Positions 44,701 through 55,895 of a stretch of 64,000 nucleotides of DNA are shown here, one piece after another. The notes beneath the pieces are model-generated. The model saw nothing but the letters and a program-made list of their open reading frames with translations. It did no database searches and had not been told where the DNA came from. The number at the start of each line of letters is the position of its first letter. Position 1 is the stretch's first letter. A program made the position numbers and the translations under genes. Source of the stretch: Acanthornis magna (lineage: Eukaryota; Chordata; Aves; Passeriformes; Acanthizidae); assembly GCA_036785705.1 (NCBI GenBank), contig JAWUZG010000138.1, forward strand, positions 248,001-312,000. The letters are read 5' to 3'.

Positions 44701-47278
44701 TGTCTGAACAATGCAAAAAATGCACAAATTTAGCCTTTTTTTTCCTTCTTTGGTATTCAAACAATCCTGAAAGCAACATGCTCCCTTTAAAAGCAACAAA
44801 AGGAAGAAAGGTTTCTCTGATGGAACATTTTTGTCTTTAGTTGTACTAGAAGCTATTTTACACCTCTCTCCCAGGACGAAAATACAGGAAGTCTTCATGT
44901 TTTTCAGAGACTTCATTCATACTGGGCTTCAAACCATGCAGAATCATAAGCATATGTATCATTAGCAAGGTAATAACATCACATCTTTCTCTTCTCTATA
45001 AGCAAAGGCATCTTAAAAGGCATTCACAAAACAGCCAACCTGCTGTCAAACACCAAATATTTGTGCTGCAGAGGACAAGGATTAGGGACAATGAAAATTC
45101 AACGAAGCAAACATGTTTCTCAGTAAAACAAAGCAGTTGGTCCTCTTGACAAACATTTGCATTTTATGTCCTTTATGTCATTTTACACATTCTATGTCAT
45201 TAAATGTTTACATGTCACAGCCTGAACAATTTGCTCACTCAGGCTTTTACCTGAAGGCACAGTAGAACTGTGCTCAGGATTGTTTCAGAAAACTTTGTTG
45301 CAAGGTCTTAAGAAATTAAGGCTGATTTAGCTGCTGTCTCAAGCAGCTTTCACTGCATTTTGCTCTTTAAATAAAAATACGTGGGTTATACTGGTAGCAC
45401 ATTCCCACACACTATTAAGTTTTAAAATTTGATGTTAACAGAATGCAGCACAAGAATCACAGGGCAACTTCCAGGATAAATCCCATTGATGGAAAGACAG
45501 CTGGCATTTGGTGCAGTCTGCTGTACTGCAGGGGGAGGAAGCAGCATTAGCTGTCTGATCTCTAAAGGTGTTTGGATGAGTAATCTCTGCCAGTGATGAT
45601 TTGACAGTTTCCAGAGAAACAGAGAACTTCCGTCAAAGGCAAAGTAATAATTTCATTACAGTGGCAAATAATCATTCCATGTCTTCCCAGGAGAGCTGTG
45701 AGGACCAGCTAATCACATTTATAAAACACACAGAAAGTACAAAATGCCACCGAGTACTAAATATCATCATTAACAATACTTGCAAATGGAAAAGGAGGCT
45801 GAGTAAGAAACAGAGCATTAAAGCACAGTAAGTCACAGAGGCAACAGTTATTAGTGATTTTAATATTCATGCCACAAAGTGGGAGAGATACCTCCACTGC
45901 CTTTGTGAGGCCAGACAGAAGCTGCAGAGGAGTCATCAGCATGAAAATCAGATCAACAGCAAAGAAACAATTCTTCAAAAAAAGTGATAGGCCATTACCT
46001 GCGCTATAATAAGCAGCAGCCAAACCTATGGAGGCTATTCCTAGAAGGAAATAAGAGAGAATTAGGACAAATAAGCAGCTCAAACACCATCTAAAATTCC
46101 CTGATGAAAAACATCACTTTTCAAAGAAAGGACAAATGTGATTGCAACATGATCACTATGCGAAAGACAAGTTATTTTTTTCTCTGAACTCAGTACGAAA
46201 AAAAACTTCCATTCTGTAAAGACATTAAAAACACAGGGGCGGGGGTCAGAAATAAAAATTTTGTGACACAACTGGGAACCGAACCTCAGAGGGACTCTAT
46301 GAAACCATTACATCATACTTCCTCTCAGCACAGTACAACTTAGAGTGTGCTGACACAAACCTTGCAACAGTTATTTTCCCCTCTAAGTGCTCTGTGGAGC
46401 CAAAAGAAAACTTCTGCAGTACAGTTGTGTCAGAAACTGCCAGCTCCTTTCTCTCAGGGAGGAGAAAGCAGCTGCAGAGTGCCCATGCCCGAAAGGCTGC
46501 TGCAACTACAAAGATCTTCTCAACAACATCCCTGAAAGCAATGACAATGTTGTGGTGTTACTGAAGTGGGATCTACTCAGCTGGAAAGCAGGACATGCCA
46601 GATTTTCTACACCAGGTCTCTCAGTATAACCTAACAAGTTTATTTTTTTCTGCATATTCAGTAGTGTTTATAAAGATGCCTTTCAGAACCTCCTGGACGA
46701 TTTCCCTTTTCATATATAGTGTCCTTAGGAGCTCACCACCAACCACACACACAATCTAACATCAGCATGGCCACACTGCAGCTTTCCATTCCTGAAAATC
46801 GAGATGTGTTTCAACCTAAGTATAGAGCCCCTTCAGAAGCTTCACATTTATATTGCTGCACGGCACATAACAAACTTTCTGGTTTTGATCTTTCCAGACT
46901 CCCTTAAAATTCCATCCATGAGCTTCTGACGTTCTGCAGATGAGACTGAAAAATGACCACTCTCACAGGAAACTGCCATGCGGAGACTTCAGACTCATTT
47001 AGTGGCTATGATAAAGGAAGAGTTCAAAGCACAATCATTCCTCTCCTGGAAAGGAAAACGCCTGGAAAGCAGGCATTTTGCTAGGGGCTCTTTCAGGAAT
47101 TTATGTGGTGACCCTCTGAAATAAGCTGAGGAATGCTGTGGTCTTACCAACACAGAGAGACCAGGATCGGATGCCAGGTGACCTCTTCAGATGAAGATGG
47201 GAACTCGTGCGCTTTTCAACCAACATGTACATCTTCAAAAGACACTCCCAACAGCCCAATCTGACTCATGAAACCTCA
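41605..47278 (-). CDS. CYBC1: CYBC1 gene (Eros, cytochrome b-245 chaperone 1), complete coding region
   Basis: Six coding exons read leftwards: 47148-47232 (coding part), 45999-46040, 44630-44703, 43659-43755, 42273-42417 and 41605-41734. They join into 190 codons; human CYBC1 is 187 as I recall. CYBC1 is a small endoplasmic-reticulum membrane protein that stabilises gp91phox/p22phox of the phagocyte NADPH oxidase; loss causes a form of chronic granulomatous disease. Visible features: N-terminal basic segment HLHLKRSPGIRSW, hydrophobic segments in exons 1-2 (IASIGLAAAYYS) and 3 (LFYMAGCFFVAA), then a cytosolic PH-like part with YFGKGYLVVLR and GFSHPLTQSAVLG, and an acidic C-terminal tail. The identification rests on extended resemblance to the remembered family and on position between HEXD and NARF. 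Confidence 0.94.
42273..42417 (-). CDS. CYBC1: CYBC1 coding exon 5
   Basis: Encodes VNVEEETVRYFGKGYLVVLR and the SHPLTQSAVLG block, the most conserved part. Acceptor TTTGCAG; donor GTGCAG is non-ideal. Confidence 0.94.
43659..43755 (-). CDS. CYBC1: CYBC1 coding exon 4
   Basis: Encodes EAVFDKNKGTICLKTFNLYK and KILTLSKGGNEQ; acceptor TTTTACAG, donor GTGAGA. Confidence 0.93.
44630..44703 (-). CDS. CYBC1: CYBC1 coding exon 3
   Basis: Encodes DSLAWKLFYMAGCFFVAAQN plus LEQWE, the second hydrophobic segment. Acceptor TTGTTCAG, donor GTAAGA. Confidence 0.93.
45999..46040 (-). CDS. CYBC1: CYBC1 coding exon 2 (42-base micro-exon)
   Basis: Encodes IASIGLAAAYYSA between CCTTCTAG and GTAATG. Continuing past this donor gives unrelated residues, whereas joining to 44703 restores the family sequence. 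Confidence 0.9.
47148..47278 (-). CDS. CYBC1: CYBC1 first coding exon (with short 5' UTR)
   Basis: Coding starts at 47230-47232 (MYMLVEKRTSSHLHLKRSPG) and ends at the donor GTAAGA. The exon probably begins at 47278, after an acceptor GGTCCAG preceded by an unbroken run of 17 T's (on the minus strand), which implies an upstream non-coding exon. Confidence 0.88.
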
Positions 47279-49474
47279 CTGGACCAAAAAAAAAAAAAAA
47301 AGTAAGAATTTTAAATCATTGATGATTGCACCAGTTCCCTTTCCTAGCATTTTTCAGAACTTACCAAGTCTTAGTCTAGACTATAAAAGATGTCCAGGGT
47401 AAGAACACAGTCTTTTTGCACAGGAAGAGCAGCGTGTACGCTGAAAACAACCACAAAGTAAAACTGTCATGTGGAGGCTTGCATAACAACAACAAGAATC
47501 TGAACTCTTGGAAGAAACTTCTTATTTTGGGGATAAAAGTCTCTCCCTTTCTATCATAACCAGATTCCAGAAGAAAAATGTGAAAAAGAAGAACCCGGAA
47601 CAATGGTGTTGCTAATTCATGCAGCCCTTCAAACAAATAAAGCAACAAGAGGAAGGGAAATCTCTTTGACAGCATTTTTCCTGTGAGCTGAAAGGGTTGT
47701 GTGAAGGCCTAGTCCGGGAGTTGGGCAGGACAGTGCAGCCTTCGGCACCTCTGTGGGGTCTCTCATCCCTGATGACACAGCAGGAAGGCTTAAAAGCACA
47801 GCCGAGCACTGCCAGTATCCCTAATGCCACAGATGGCACTCCCATCTTCCAAGAAACCTCAAGAATACAACCAGGAGCTTCCAACAACAAGTATGTTTGT
47901 TTGTCCTCAACAAGACCACACCGTCAGCCGAGGCAGAAACTAACAGTAGAGACTAAAAAGACAGGTACTAATTAAAACCAGTAAGAGCTGGGTAATCCCA
48001 TGCAGCATTTTCAGTAAGTTTTTACTATTTTACAGCATAGAATTGGAGTTGTTTAGTGTGAGAAAGACTTTTAGGATCATGAAGGCCAACCACTAACCCA
48101 GCACTGCCCAGTCCATCACTTAACCATGCCCTTAAGCACCAGACCTACATGTTTTATGAACGCTTCCAGGGATGGTGACTCCACCACTTCCCTGAAGCAG
48201 CCTGTCCCATAGAACCAGTTGCAGGAGGCTGGCATTAAGCTGCTGTTAGCAGCACATGATAACAGGTTTCCAGAAAAATGCCAACATTCATCAGGTTTTG
48301 AATAACCATGAAAAACATGAAGAGAGCAGGTCTGAGCACATCCAAGATCTTATAAAAGGCAAGTATGTGATTTGCAGTCCTTTAGTTATCCTGCTGTTCT
48401 TGGATACAAGATACTCCGGTAATTCTGCTAGTTTGGATACAAAGCACCAGGAGAACAGATTTAGCCAAGCCTTTTCAGTTAAACAAAAAGCACCCATGAC
48501 TTTGATATTAATCTCTTAGCAACACATCTGAGAGTATCTGAAACCGAAAGAGCCAAAAGCACTTATGTGTAAGACACACTCCATCTCCTCCGGATGTCAA
48601 GCATCAAATTTTAATTTTCAAATTACTCCTGTGAGTTGCTCTCAATATACCGGAAAATCTTTCTGCATGTACAACGCCTTCTCCTGCCTGTTATCAAATG
48701 CAAGTTATCAAACACACCAAGATCACTGCAGAAATCTGGCTCTATTTCACAAATATTACACCCTACTTAAAACATTATTCTCACACATATCAGTTAAGTC
48801 CATTAATGCAAACTTTGATGTCTCCCGCACAATAATTTAGCAAAGTTCAACCAGGCAAATGTCAGTCTTGGTTTAATGGTGGACACTCAACATCAATGGC
48901 ATTGTCTTTCACAGGCTGTTGCTTGCAAGGGGCGGACCTTGGAATAAAAAGCACCAAAGCAGCTTCTAAAGTTACGTTTAATACATAAATCACAAACACG
49001 CCTTTAAGGGAATACTAAAGTTCTACTACAACAGTGTTATGATTACAGAGAAAGAGGTATTTTTGGCTTGCTATTTCATTTCAAATTCAAAAACTCAGTT
49101 GTGCTTGAATTTGTTGGGTTTGACACTGAACTGACCTCTAGCATTAAAATAACATCCTTATGCTTCCTCCAAGCTCTCGGTTGAAGGCAAGCCACCAAAA
49201 GCCATTGCAAGGAACACCTTGAAACCTTCACCGCCAATACCCATCAAGTCAGAATCAAGCTTCAGGTGAATTTTCTTTACAGAGCTCATTTTTCTTTATC
49301 TCCCAGTCCTGCACCTGCTCCCCCAGAGCCTGGTCTCCCCCTCAGGGAGGGGAGAACGCTCCCCAGCCAGGGACCGGCCCTGCCAAAACCCACCCGACCC
49401 GTGGGTTTTGTTCCCCCACGCGTGGGGAACCCGTGCCCCCCTTCGCCCTCCGCCCAGCGCCGTCCCCGCGGTAC
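47279..49474 (-). other. CYBC1 first intron (5' UTR intron)
   Basis: About 2.2 kb between the presumed non-coding exon and the ATG exon. It contains one CR1-like fragment at 48036-48240 and otherwise nothing I can support. Confidence 0.5.
48036..48240 (-). mobile_element. Diverged CR1-like fragment
   Basis: Contains AACCCAGCACTGCCCAGTCC, CCAGGGATGGTGACTCCACC and the ACTTCCCTGAAGCAGCCTGT segment seen in inverted avian CR1 copies. Confidence 0.75.
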
Positions 49475-49720
49475 CTGCCCGGGCTCCGGCCGCGCTCCGA
49501 AGGGACCCACGGCCGCCTCCGCGTCCCGCGCTGCCAGCACAGATCCCGCCTCAGGGATGGTCGGAAGCGCCCGCGGCCATTTTGGGTGAGGGCAAGGATG
49601 GGACGCGAACCTCCCTCCGTGAGGGCGGTGCCGCGCCAAGATGGCGGCGCGCTGCCAGTACTCAGCATGGCGCCTGAGCCTGCGGATGCTGCCGAAGTAA
49701 GAGTGTCCACGTTTCCTGGG
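49300..49720. promoter_or_regulatory. CpG-island promoter of CYBC1
   Basis: GC- and CpG-rich stretch 2 kb upstream of the CYBC1 ATG. A minus-strand donor (GGGCAG|GTACCG, exon side ending at 49475) marks the likely end of non-coding exon 1. A YY1-type AAGATGGCGGC lies at 49638-49648. Confidence 0.75.
49638..49648 (+). promoter_or_regulatory. YY1-type site AAGATGGCGGC
   Basis: An exact match to the long YY1 consensus that often sits at or just inside TATA-less vertebrate promoters. It also contains a Kozak-like ATG on the plus strand. Confidence 0.6.
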
Positions 49721-50032
49721 TTATTTTACTGTAGCGCTGATTAAAAAGAGGAGAAACCTCGCGAGATGAAAGGAGTGAAGTGCTGTAGAGTGAGGCTGGG
49801 TGTGTGGGAGAGGCTGACTGGACCCAGTTGGACCGGCCGGTGCCGGGTGAGGCGGACATGGCCCCTCGCATGACGGGGTCGGGGAGGGCAGGGGTCCCCT
49901 GGGGGCTGTCCCCAGGCTCGGGCTGTGCCCAGGCTTGGCCAGCCCCTGTGGAGGCCAGAAATCGTCTGCGTCCTCGATGTCAGCACTTGGAGCACGACTG
50001 TCACAAAAGCGCTGGTGCTGTGCCTCAGTCAT

Positions 50033-50165
50033 CACAGAATCACGGAATGGTTGGGGTTGGAAGGGCCGTGTGGAGATCATCCAATCCAACCCCCTGCCAA
50101 GGCAGGGTCACCTGGAGCAGGTGACACAGGAAAGCGTCCAGGTGGGTTTGGAATGTCTGCAGACA
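50033..50165 (-). mobile_element. CR1 LINE 3' fragment
   Basis: Starts CACAGAATCACGGAATGGTT and runs through ATCATCCAATCCAACCCCCT, an inverted CR1 3' end that looks relatively young. Confidence 0.88.
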
Positions 50166-52765
50166 GGTGTTGCCGATTTTAGGAGCTCTGTAAACAGACA
50201 CAGAGTCTAGTTTTGGAAGGGGCTGTTGTTTATTCTGCAAAGGGTGCAAGGTGGAGGTTTCCACAAATCAAGCACACCAAAACTTGTAACTACTTACACA
50301 TTTTAGCAAACAAAGACATTACTGTTCACTGGCTAAAAGTTACATAGTTCTCTTATTAATTAGTGTTCTGTCTTCTATTGGTTAATGATGCTCTCACTTC
50401 TCGTGTTTCTTAGTCTGCATGCTCAGTCTTGCTGTTCTTATGGATGGGTTTCTTGTGTCAGTGGCCATGGGTCGGTGGTCACAGATCTCCCCATGCCAGA
50501 ATGACCTTTTACCCAGCTGGAACTGATTTCAGCACAGTTGCTGAGTTGGCTTTATTAGTTTCTCCCTTATCTTGGGAGCTCTTGCCAGATGGCACATAAA
50601 TTCTGCATTGTTTGTGTCCAGTGCCAGTGGGCATCCTTTTTTCTGAGACTATGTTAACCTCTGCCTAGGTCTGAGATCATTAAAGCATGTCAAGCCCTAG
50701 ACTTTAACGAGGCAATTCCACAATGAAAAAAATTGTTTTTTTCTAACATGGGGACATTACTTAATATTTGCGAAGCAGAAATATCAGTGAAAATCTTACA
50801 GGTCCAACATTGATGTCATGTGAATTGTATGTCAGCTGAAGGCTTGGGTTTGAAAATCTCTTATTTGGGGAGGAAAGTTTCTAATTCACTTGAAATACTG
50901 AATCAGACAAATACCATTCACATGGGAAAGCTGTTCCTGTTTAATCCATTAGAGTAACTGCTTATGTCAGGCAAGATGGGTGAAGTGCAGACATCTGTAG
51001 TTTAGCTTAACTTCTTAAATTCCTTTTATATAAGTCAGTGTAACTTCATCTACCAGTGATACTTGGTTGTTTCTCAGTTGCATAGGAATGTCCTTCCTTA
51101 ATGGAATCCTCAATTTTTGGCTGTTTATCTGAACATGAATATATTCTAGAGTGTTTGCTCAGGGCCATGACATGGTAGAAGTTTGTTTAGCTGTTCTCAA
51201 CGCTATTTTGGTGAACTAAGATTTTGATCAGACAGTGCTTTTCATAACAATCCAGAGTGAAGATAGGGAAAAAAACCTCAGAATCCATGGTATAGACACT
51301 TAACTGTAAGTACTGGAAAATACCAACTAATGTGCAATTTCTGTGTAACTGTGTTAATGGGGAAAGGCAGTGAGGAACTGCAAGAATGAATTGGCCACCT
51401 TGTGAGTCACAAGGTACCAGCTGCTGGATTTGGATGAAAAATAGGAAGTAATAAGTATCACGTGTGCTCAACCCAAACAAGCAGCTGACTGAGTCTTCTG
51501 GGAAGAAATTTATGTTTAATTAGCTGTCAATCAGTTTTTGTAAGCAACCGGTTTCTCTGGAAACCAAACGTTAAGCCATTTGGAGTGATACAAGACAAAA
51601 GATTTCTTGTGCCTAGAGCAGAGTGAAATAAGTAAGAAATTCATCTGTCCCCTCCACTCAGCATAAACCACACAGCATATCACTCTGTTTTATTATTATG
51701 TTAATAACTGCAAAAAAATCAGCAACTTTGTAATTCTCCAGTTCTGTAAAAGTCACAGTAGGATAATGTGATATGACTTAAATTAATTATGAAGTTAGAA
51801 AGAAATTATTTCAACTATAGGAAATAACCACACACAGAGACACTATTAAAACAAATATGGCAAGGATCCTTGTAAGGTTCTGCTATCTATTAATGACTCT
51901 TACAGCATTTTTTCTAAAATCTGGGGATCTTACACCAGAACCTTGAAGTAGGTGAGTGCTGTTATGCCTGCCGGGAAGAAAAAGAAGAAGGAATACATTT
52001 TGAAAGGTTGATCCTGGACTTAAAAGAACAGCATGAATTCCAAACCACGTTGCTGCAGAAACAAAAACTATTTCCAAAATAAATATTCAGGAATATGTGA
52101 TTCACTATTTGTAGACTTCTTCCTCAACAATATAAAAATAAATTCTGTGGATGTGTTTATATACTATTTGTATAGTAAATACACTTGTAACTTTTAAGTC
52201 ATTGATCTAAACCCAAGAACATGCAGATAGAACAGAACTGGCCTGTATTTTGAATTAATTTGACATGCCTGTAATTTTGGTGTTTTTTCCTAGTTTGAGA
52301 CCATTTTCTAAATATTCTTTTCTAAGGCCTTACACTTCTTTTATTTTCCCTAAGGTCTTAAACTTAGGAATTCAGCTATGCAATAAGCATGTGATCTTAC
52401 TAACATGCCAGGATAAAGTCCCAGAGTGCTTCCCCATGGTTGGAAGCAGCCACCAAATGCTGCGGCTGGACGGAATTGGCTGCGAGTGCTGTTAGAAATG
52501 AGCTCATCCCACGGAGCGAGCTCTCTGTGGTGCCCTCTGACCTCAATGGGAACAGTGTGTGTGCAGCCTGCAGAGCACTGATTCCATGGAATACATGTTT
52601 ACCAGCTGTAGCCAAGATTTATTGCCCAACTGTGACAGCTGTTGAGTGGCATGTGCTGTCACTATGGCGAGGAGGTATTTACAGCTGGCACTGCCTTGCA
52701 GGACTGATGCAAAGCTTCTAACACTTTGCAGTTGCTTGCAGCACACTGTTTTCACAGAGAAATAC

Positions 52766-52850
52766 TTATTTCTCCATTTCATTCAGGGTGATTTCAGCGT
52801 TATTTCTCCATTTCATTCAAGGAGAAATGCTTATTTCTCCATTTTCATCA
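52766..52850. repeat. Three copies of a 20-base motif
   Basis: TTATTTCTCCATTTCATTCA at 52766-52785 and 52800-52819, and a near copy at 52831-52850, separated by 14 and 11 bases. Confidence 0.85.
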
Positions 52851-53517
52851 GATGCAGGGATAAATGTTACATAGAGCCACAGAGGTCAAATACATCAACA
52901 ATGGCCATAAAAGCAAGTGGTGCCTTTAAGTGCTACCTACTGTTGGCATAGAAAAGCTTTTAGATGGTAAGGTTTCTGGGAAGCAGCCCTGCAAAGGTGG
53001 TAGCTGTTACCACCCCAGGGCAGATTAAAGCAGGATGGTTCTTTCTTGTCTCATGTTGTCAGGCCTGGTGTGATGGTTAGGGTTATACATCCTCTGTTCT
53101 GTGGGAAAATGGCATCCATAGCTAATGGAAAGCAGAGAGTGCTCTCGGCAATAAAATAAATGAGACATCTAATTATCTAATGATTTCCCAAATATAATCT
53201 TATACTGTGCGCTGAAACAGAGATTCCTTGTACACTGTTCAGTTTGTGTAAGTTTTTGCTCCTTTTGTTTGAATTTTTTAATTGAAATTAATTCAGTCCA
53301 AGTATTCCTAAGGCAGAGAATGAAATAGGGATACTTAATGTATGTACCTAAGATGTCCTCAATATTTATGCAAAATGCTTCCATTTCCATGTAGTTCCCT
53401 GTTTTTCTTGGTGAATATAAGAAATATGGGGGGAAATTTAATCCTCTGCCCTTTGATGTGCAGAAAAATGTGTTTAATCCAGTCCTGACTTAGTTGACTA
53501 AAAAGGTTGTAGATTCC

Positions 53518-53663
53518 CATCCCTGGAAGCATTAAAGGCCAGGTTGCATGGGGCTTGGAGCAGCCTGCTCTAGTGGAAGGTGTCCTTGCCCATGGCAGGG
53601 GGTTTGGACTAGATGACCTTCAAAGGTCCATTCCAACCCAAACTACTCTGTGATTCTGTGAAA
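53518..53663 (+). mobile_element. CR1 LINE 3' fragment
   Basis: CATCCCTGGAAGCATTAAAGG through GGAAGGTGTCCTTGCCCATG to a 3' end ACTCTGTGATTCTGTGA. Confidence 0.9.
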
Positions 53664-55193
53664 TAAAAAATATTTTAAATAGTATCTGTGCGGTTACAGA
53701 AATATCAAAAACTGTCGTGTCTTTTGAAGAATCACTGTATCAATTTTGGATAATAAATATAATCATCAAAATGTGAAACAGGAGGATTTTTAGCTGTGCC
53801 TTTAAGTGCAAATCTCAACACATTTCTAATTTAGAACTTTCATCCGTCCTATCACTGTATTGGTCAATGCAACTATAGCTGTTGTATCCTGGTGGAATAA
53901 GTTGGGATGTTGGCACAGCTTTTTCTTGTATGGGAATACTCATCCAAAGGAACAAGAAACATGTCAGATAATGCAGCATACCAGCAAGTCTATAGGAAAT
54001 GCAAATTCTTAGGTCACATATGGATTGCTCAGGAGTGATCGTGGTGCTTTTAAAAAGCTTGGGTTAATATGCTAATATGAAATGTGAGAACATTTTGAAT
54101 GAAGAGAGCAGAGGCACAGAAAATTATTACCAAAGCTATTACAATTTTTACTTCAAGCCAGTATTAGTGATACTTTTCCAGGGTGTATGTTAAGCAACAT
54201 CAGCTCATTTTTCTTTAGAAGAGCAGTATGAAAACCTTTCTCTTTGCTTTCATCATGGTAAAGCTAAGGAATTCTTGATTTCTTTGACCTCAATGGTAAT
54301 TCACCTATAGTCTGCAAATTAAAAAAAAACAAAAAAACAAAAAAGGCACTACAATCTTCTCTGGGGTTATGTTTGGTATCCTTAAAACGGAACAAATGTT
54401 TAAAGTTGTGTCCTTGGGTAGCAAACTTCTGTGGCTGTGCCTGTCTTCAGCCCTTATACTCAAAAACCATCTGTGGCTTACAGCATTAGAGCTCACTGTA
54501 ACAGGAGGGGATTTACCCAGTGTTAAAGAAAAGTTGCAGTTTAGGCAGGAAATTGCATGGGTTTTGGCAGTTCTGTGGTTTAATTTCTAAAACGTCATTT
54601 TACGCTTGAAAAACTTCTCTGTGTAGCTGTAGGCGTCTGCTTGTACGTGTGTGTTCATGTGGCCGGGGGTTAAAAAAGGAGCAAAACGAACCTTTCTGTC
54701 TAAATCCTAAAACCTGTGGTTTAGAAAGACAAGAAATCATAAGCATCTAAATTAATACTTCGGGGTCTTTGAGACTGTGGAAGGCTGATGTGTCTGTTTA
54801 ATAATTCTGTACATGAGGATTTGGGATTCCTGCCTGGGAACAGCATCGCTGGTACTTTTGTTACAGAAATGGGAAATCGCAGCATATTGGTTAAATAAAA
54901 TGGTGATGATGCTGTATTTCGTAAGTCGCAGAATGTAATTTCATTTTAAAGCCACCGCGAGAAAGCAAAAATCGGGGAGGAAAAAACCCTTTGTACGATA
55001 TAACCGCGGAGCGCGTTGTAAAAAATATGTAGGGACGCTCCAGAGAAGCAGCGGAGCCTCGGGCACAGCCGCCCCCCGGAGCCGGAGGCGGAGGGCAGCT
55101 GCCCGGCGGATCGCTGCGGCCCGGGGATCCCGGTCGGGATAGGAATTGGGATGCTGGGGTCCCTCCGCGTACGTGCGGCGGCGCAGGTCCGCA

Positions 55194-55294
55194 ATGAGCC
55201 CGGCGGGCGCGGCCGGGGACGTGCCGGGGAAGGCGGCGGAGGAGGCGGTGCCGCCCCGCCCGCTCTGCGGCCACAGGCACAGCCCCGGCGGCAG
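55194..55294 (+). other. Possible NARF upstream exon / uORF
   Basis: An ATG at 55194 opens 33 codons (MSPAGAAGDVPGKAAEEAVP and on) up to a good donor at 55295. Joined to the acceptor at 55806 the frame does not match the NARF ATG at 55869 and would end soon in exon 2, so it could only act as an upstream frame or be non-coding 5' UTR. Confidence 0.3.
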
Positions 55295-55868
55295 GTACGG
55301 GACCCGGCTCTGCGCCCCGCTACCCCCCGACAGGCTGGTGTGGGGGTTTCAGGGGGATTTGGGTGGTTGTTATTCTTTTTCCCCGAGGAGCTGATGAGCT
55401 GCGGCTTGTGCTCGGCCGCTCTCCCGTCACCTCGGTGCGGGGGGCTCTAAAGAGGCGAGCGTGGGGCGGCGGGGGCTCTGCTCCCCGTGCGGGGACAGGG
55501 CCGTGCTGCGGGGGCACCTTCCCCGCGGGGCTCGGCCAGCGCTGTCCGCCCGTGTCCCTTCTGAGGCCGCTCGGGGCGGGGGCCGGCGGCGTTTGCAGGG
55601 TAATTCCGGGCGAGGGAATTGCGGGGCACGTGAGCGCGGCGGAGCCGCCCCCGCCCCGGGACCGGGACCGCCCGGCGGGGCGGGCGCGGCAACAAAGGGC
55701 GGCGGCGGCGGGCGGACGGGCGGGAGGGGAACGGAACGGGCACGGGCTGGCGGCGGTGCTGCTCGTGCGCGTCTCACCTCCCGCCCCGCTCTCTCCTGTC
55801 CCGCAGCCCCGGCGGCCAGGACCGCGCGGCAGCTGCGCCAGGGCCGGGCTGCGCCGGCCGCGCCGCAA

Positions 55869-55895
55869 ATGAAGTGCGAGAACTGCACCAAAAAG
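55869..55895 (+). CDS. NARF: NARF coding exon 1
   Basis: Nine codons, MKCENCTKK, then donor GTGAGT. Two cysteines typical of the family start. The 5' UTR part may begin at 55807. Confidence 0.93.

Larger units (their letters stand above)
49721..55190. other. Spacer between CYBC1 and NARF promoters
   Basis: 5.5 kb without a supported gene. It holds CR1 fragments at 50033 and 53518 and a small triple repeat at 52766. A somewhat GC-richer patch at 52430-52620 has no clear identity. Confidence 0.5.

Noticed and set aside
45757..46083. Single 108-codon minus-strand frame containing IASIGLAAAYYS
   Set aside because: Only 42 bases are a CYBC1 exon; the frame runs through both splice borders into intron.
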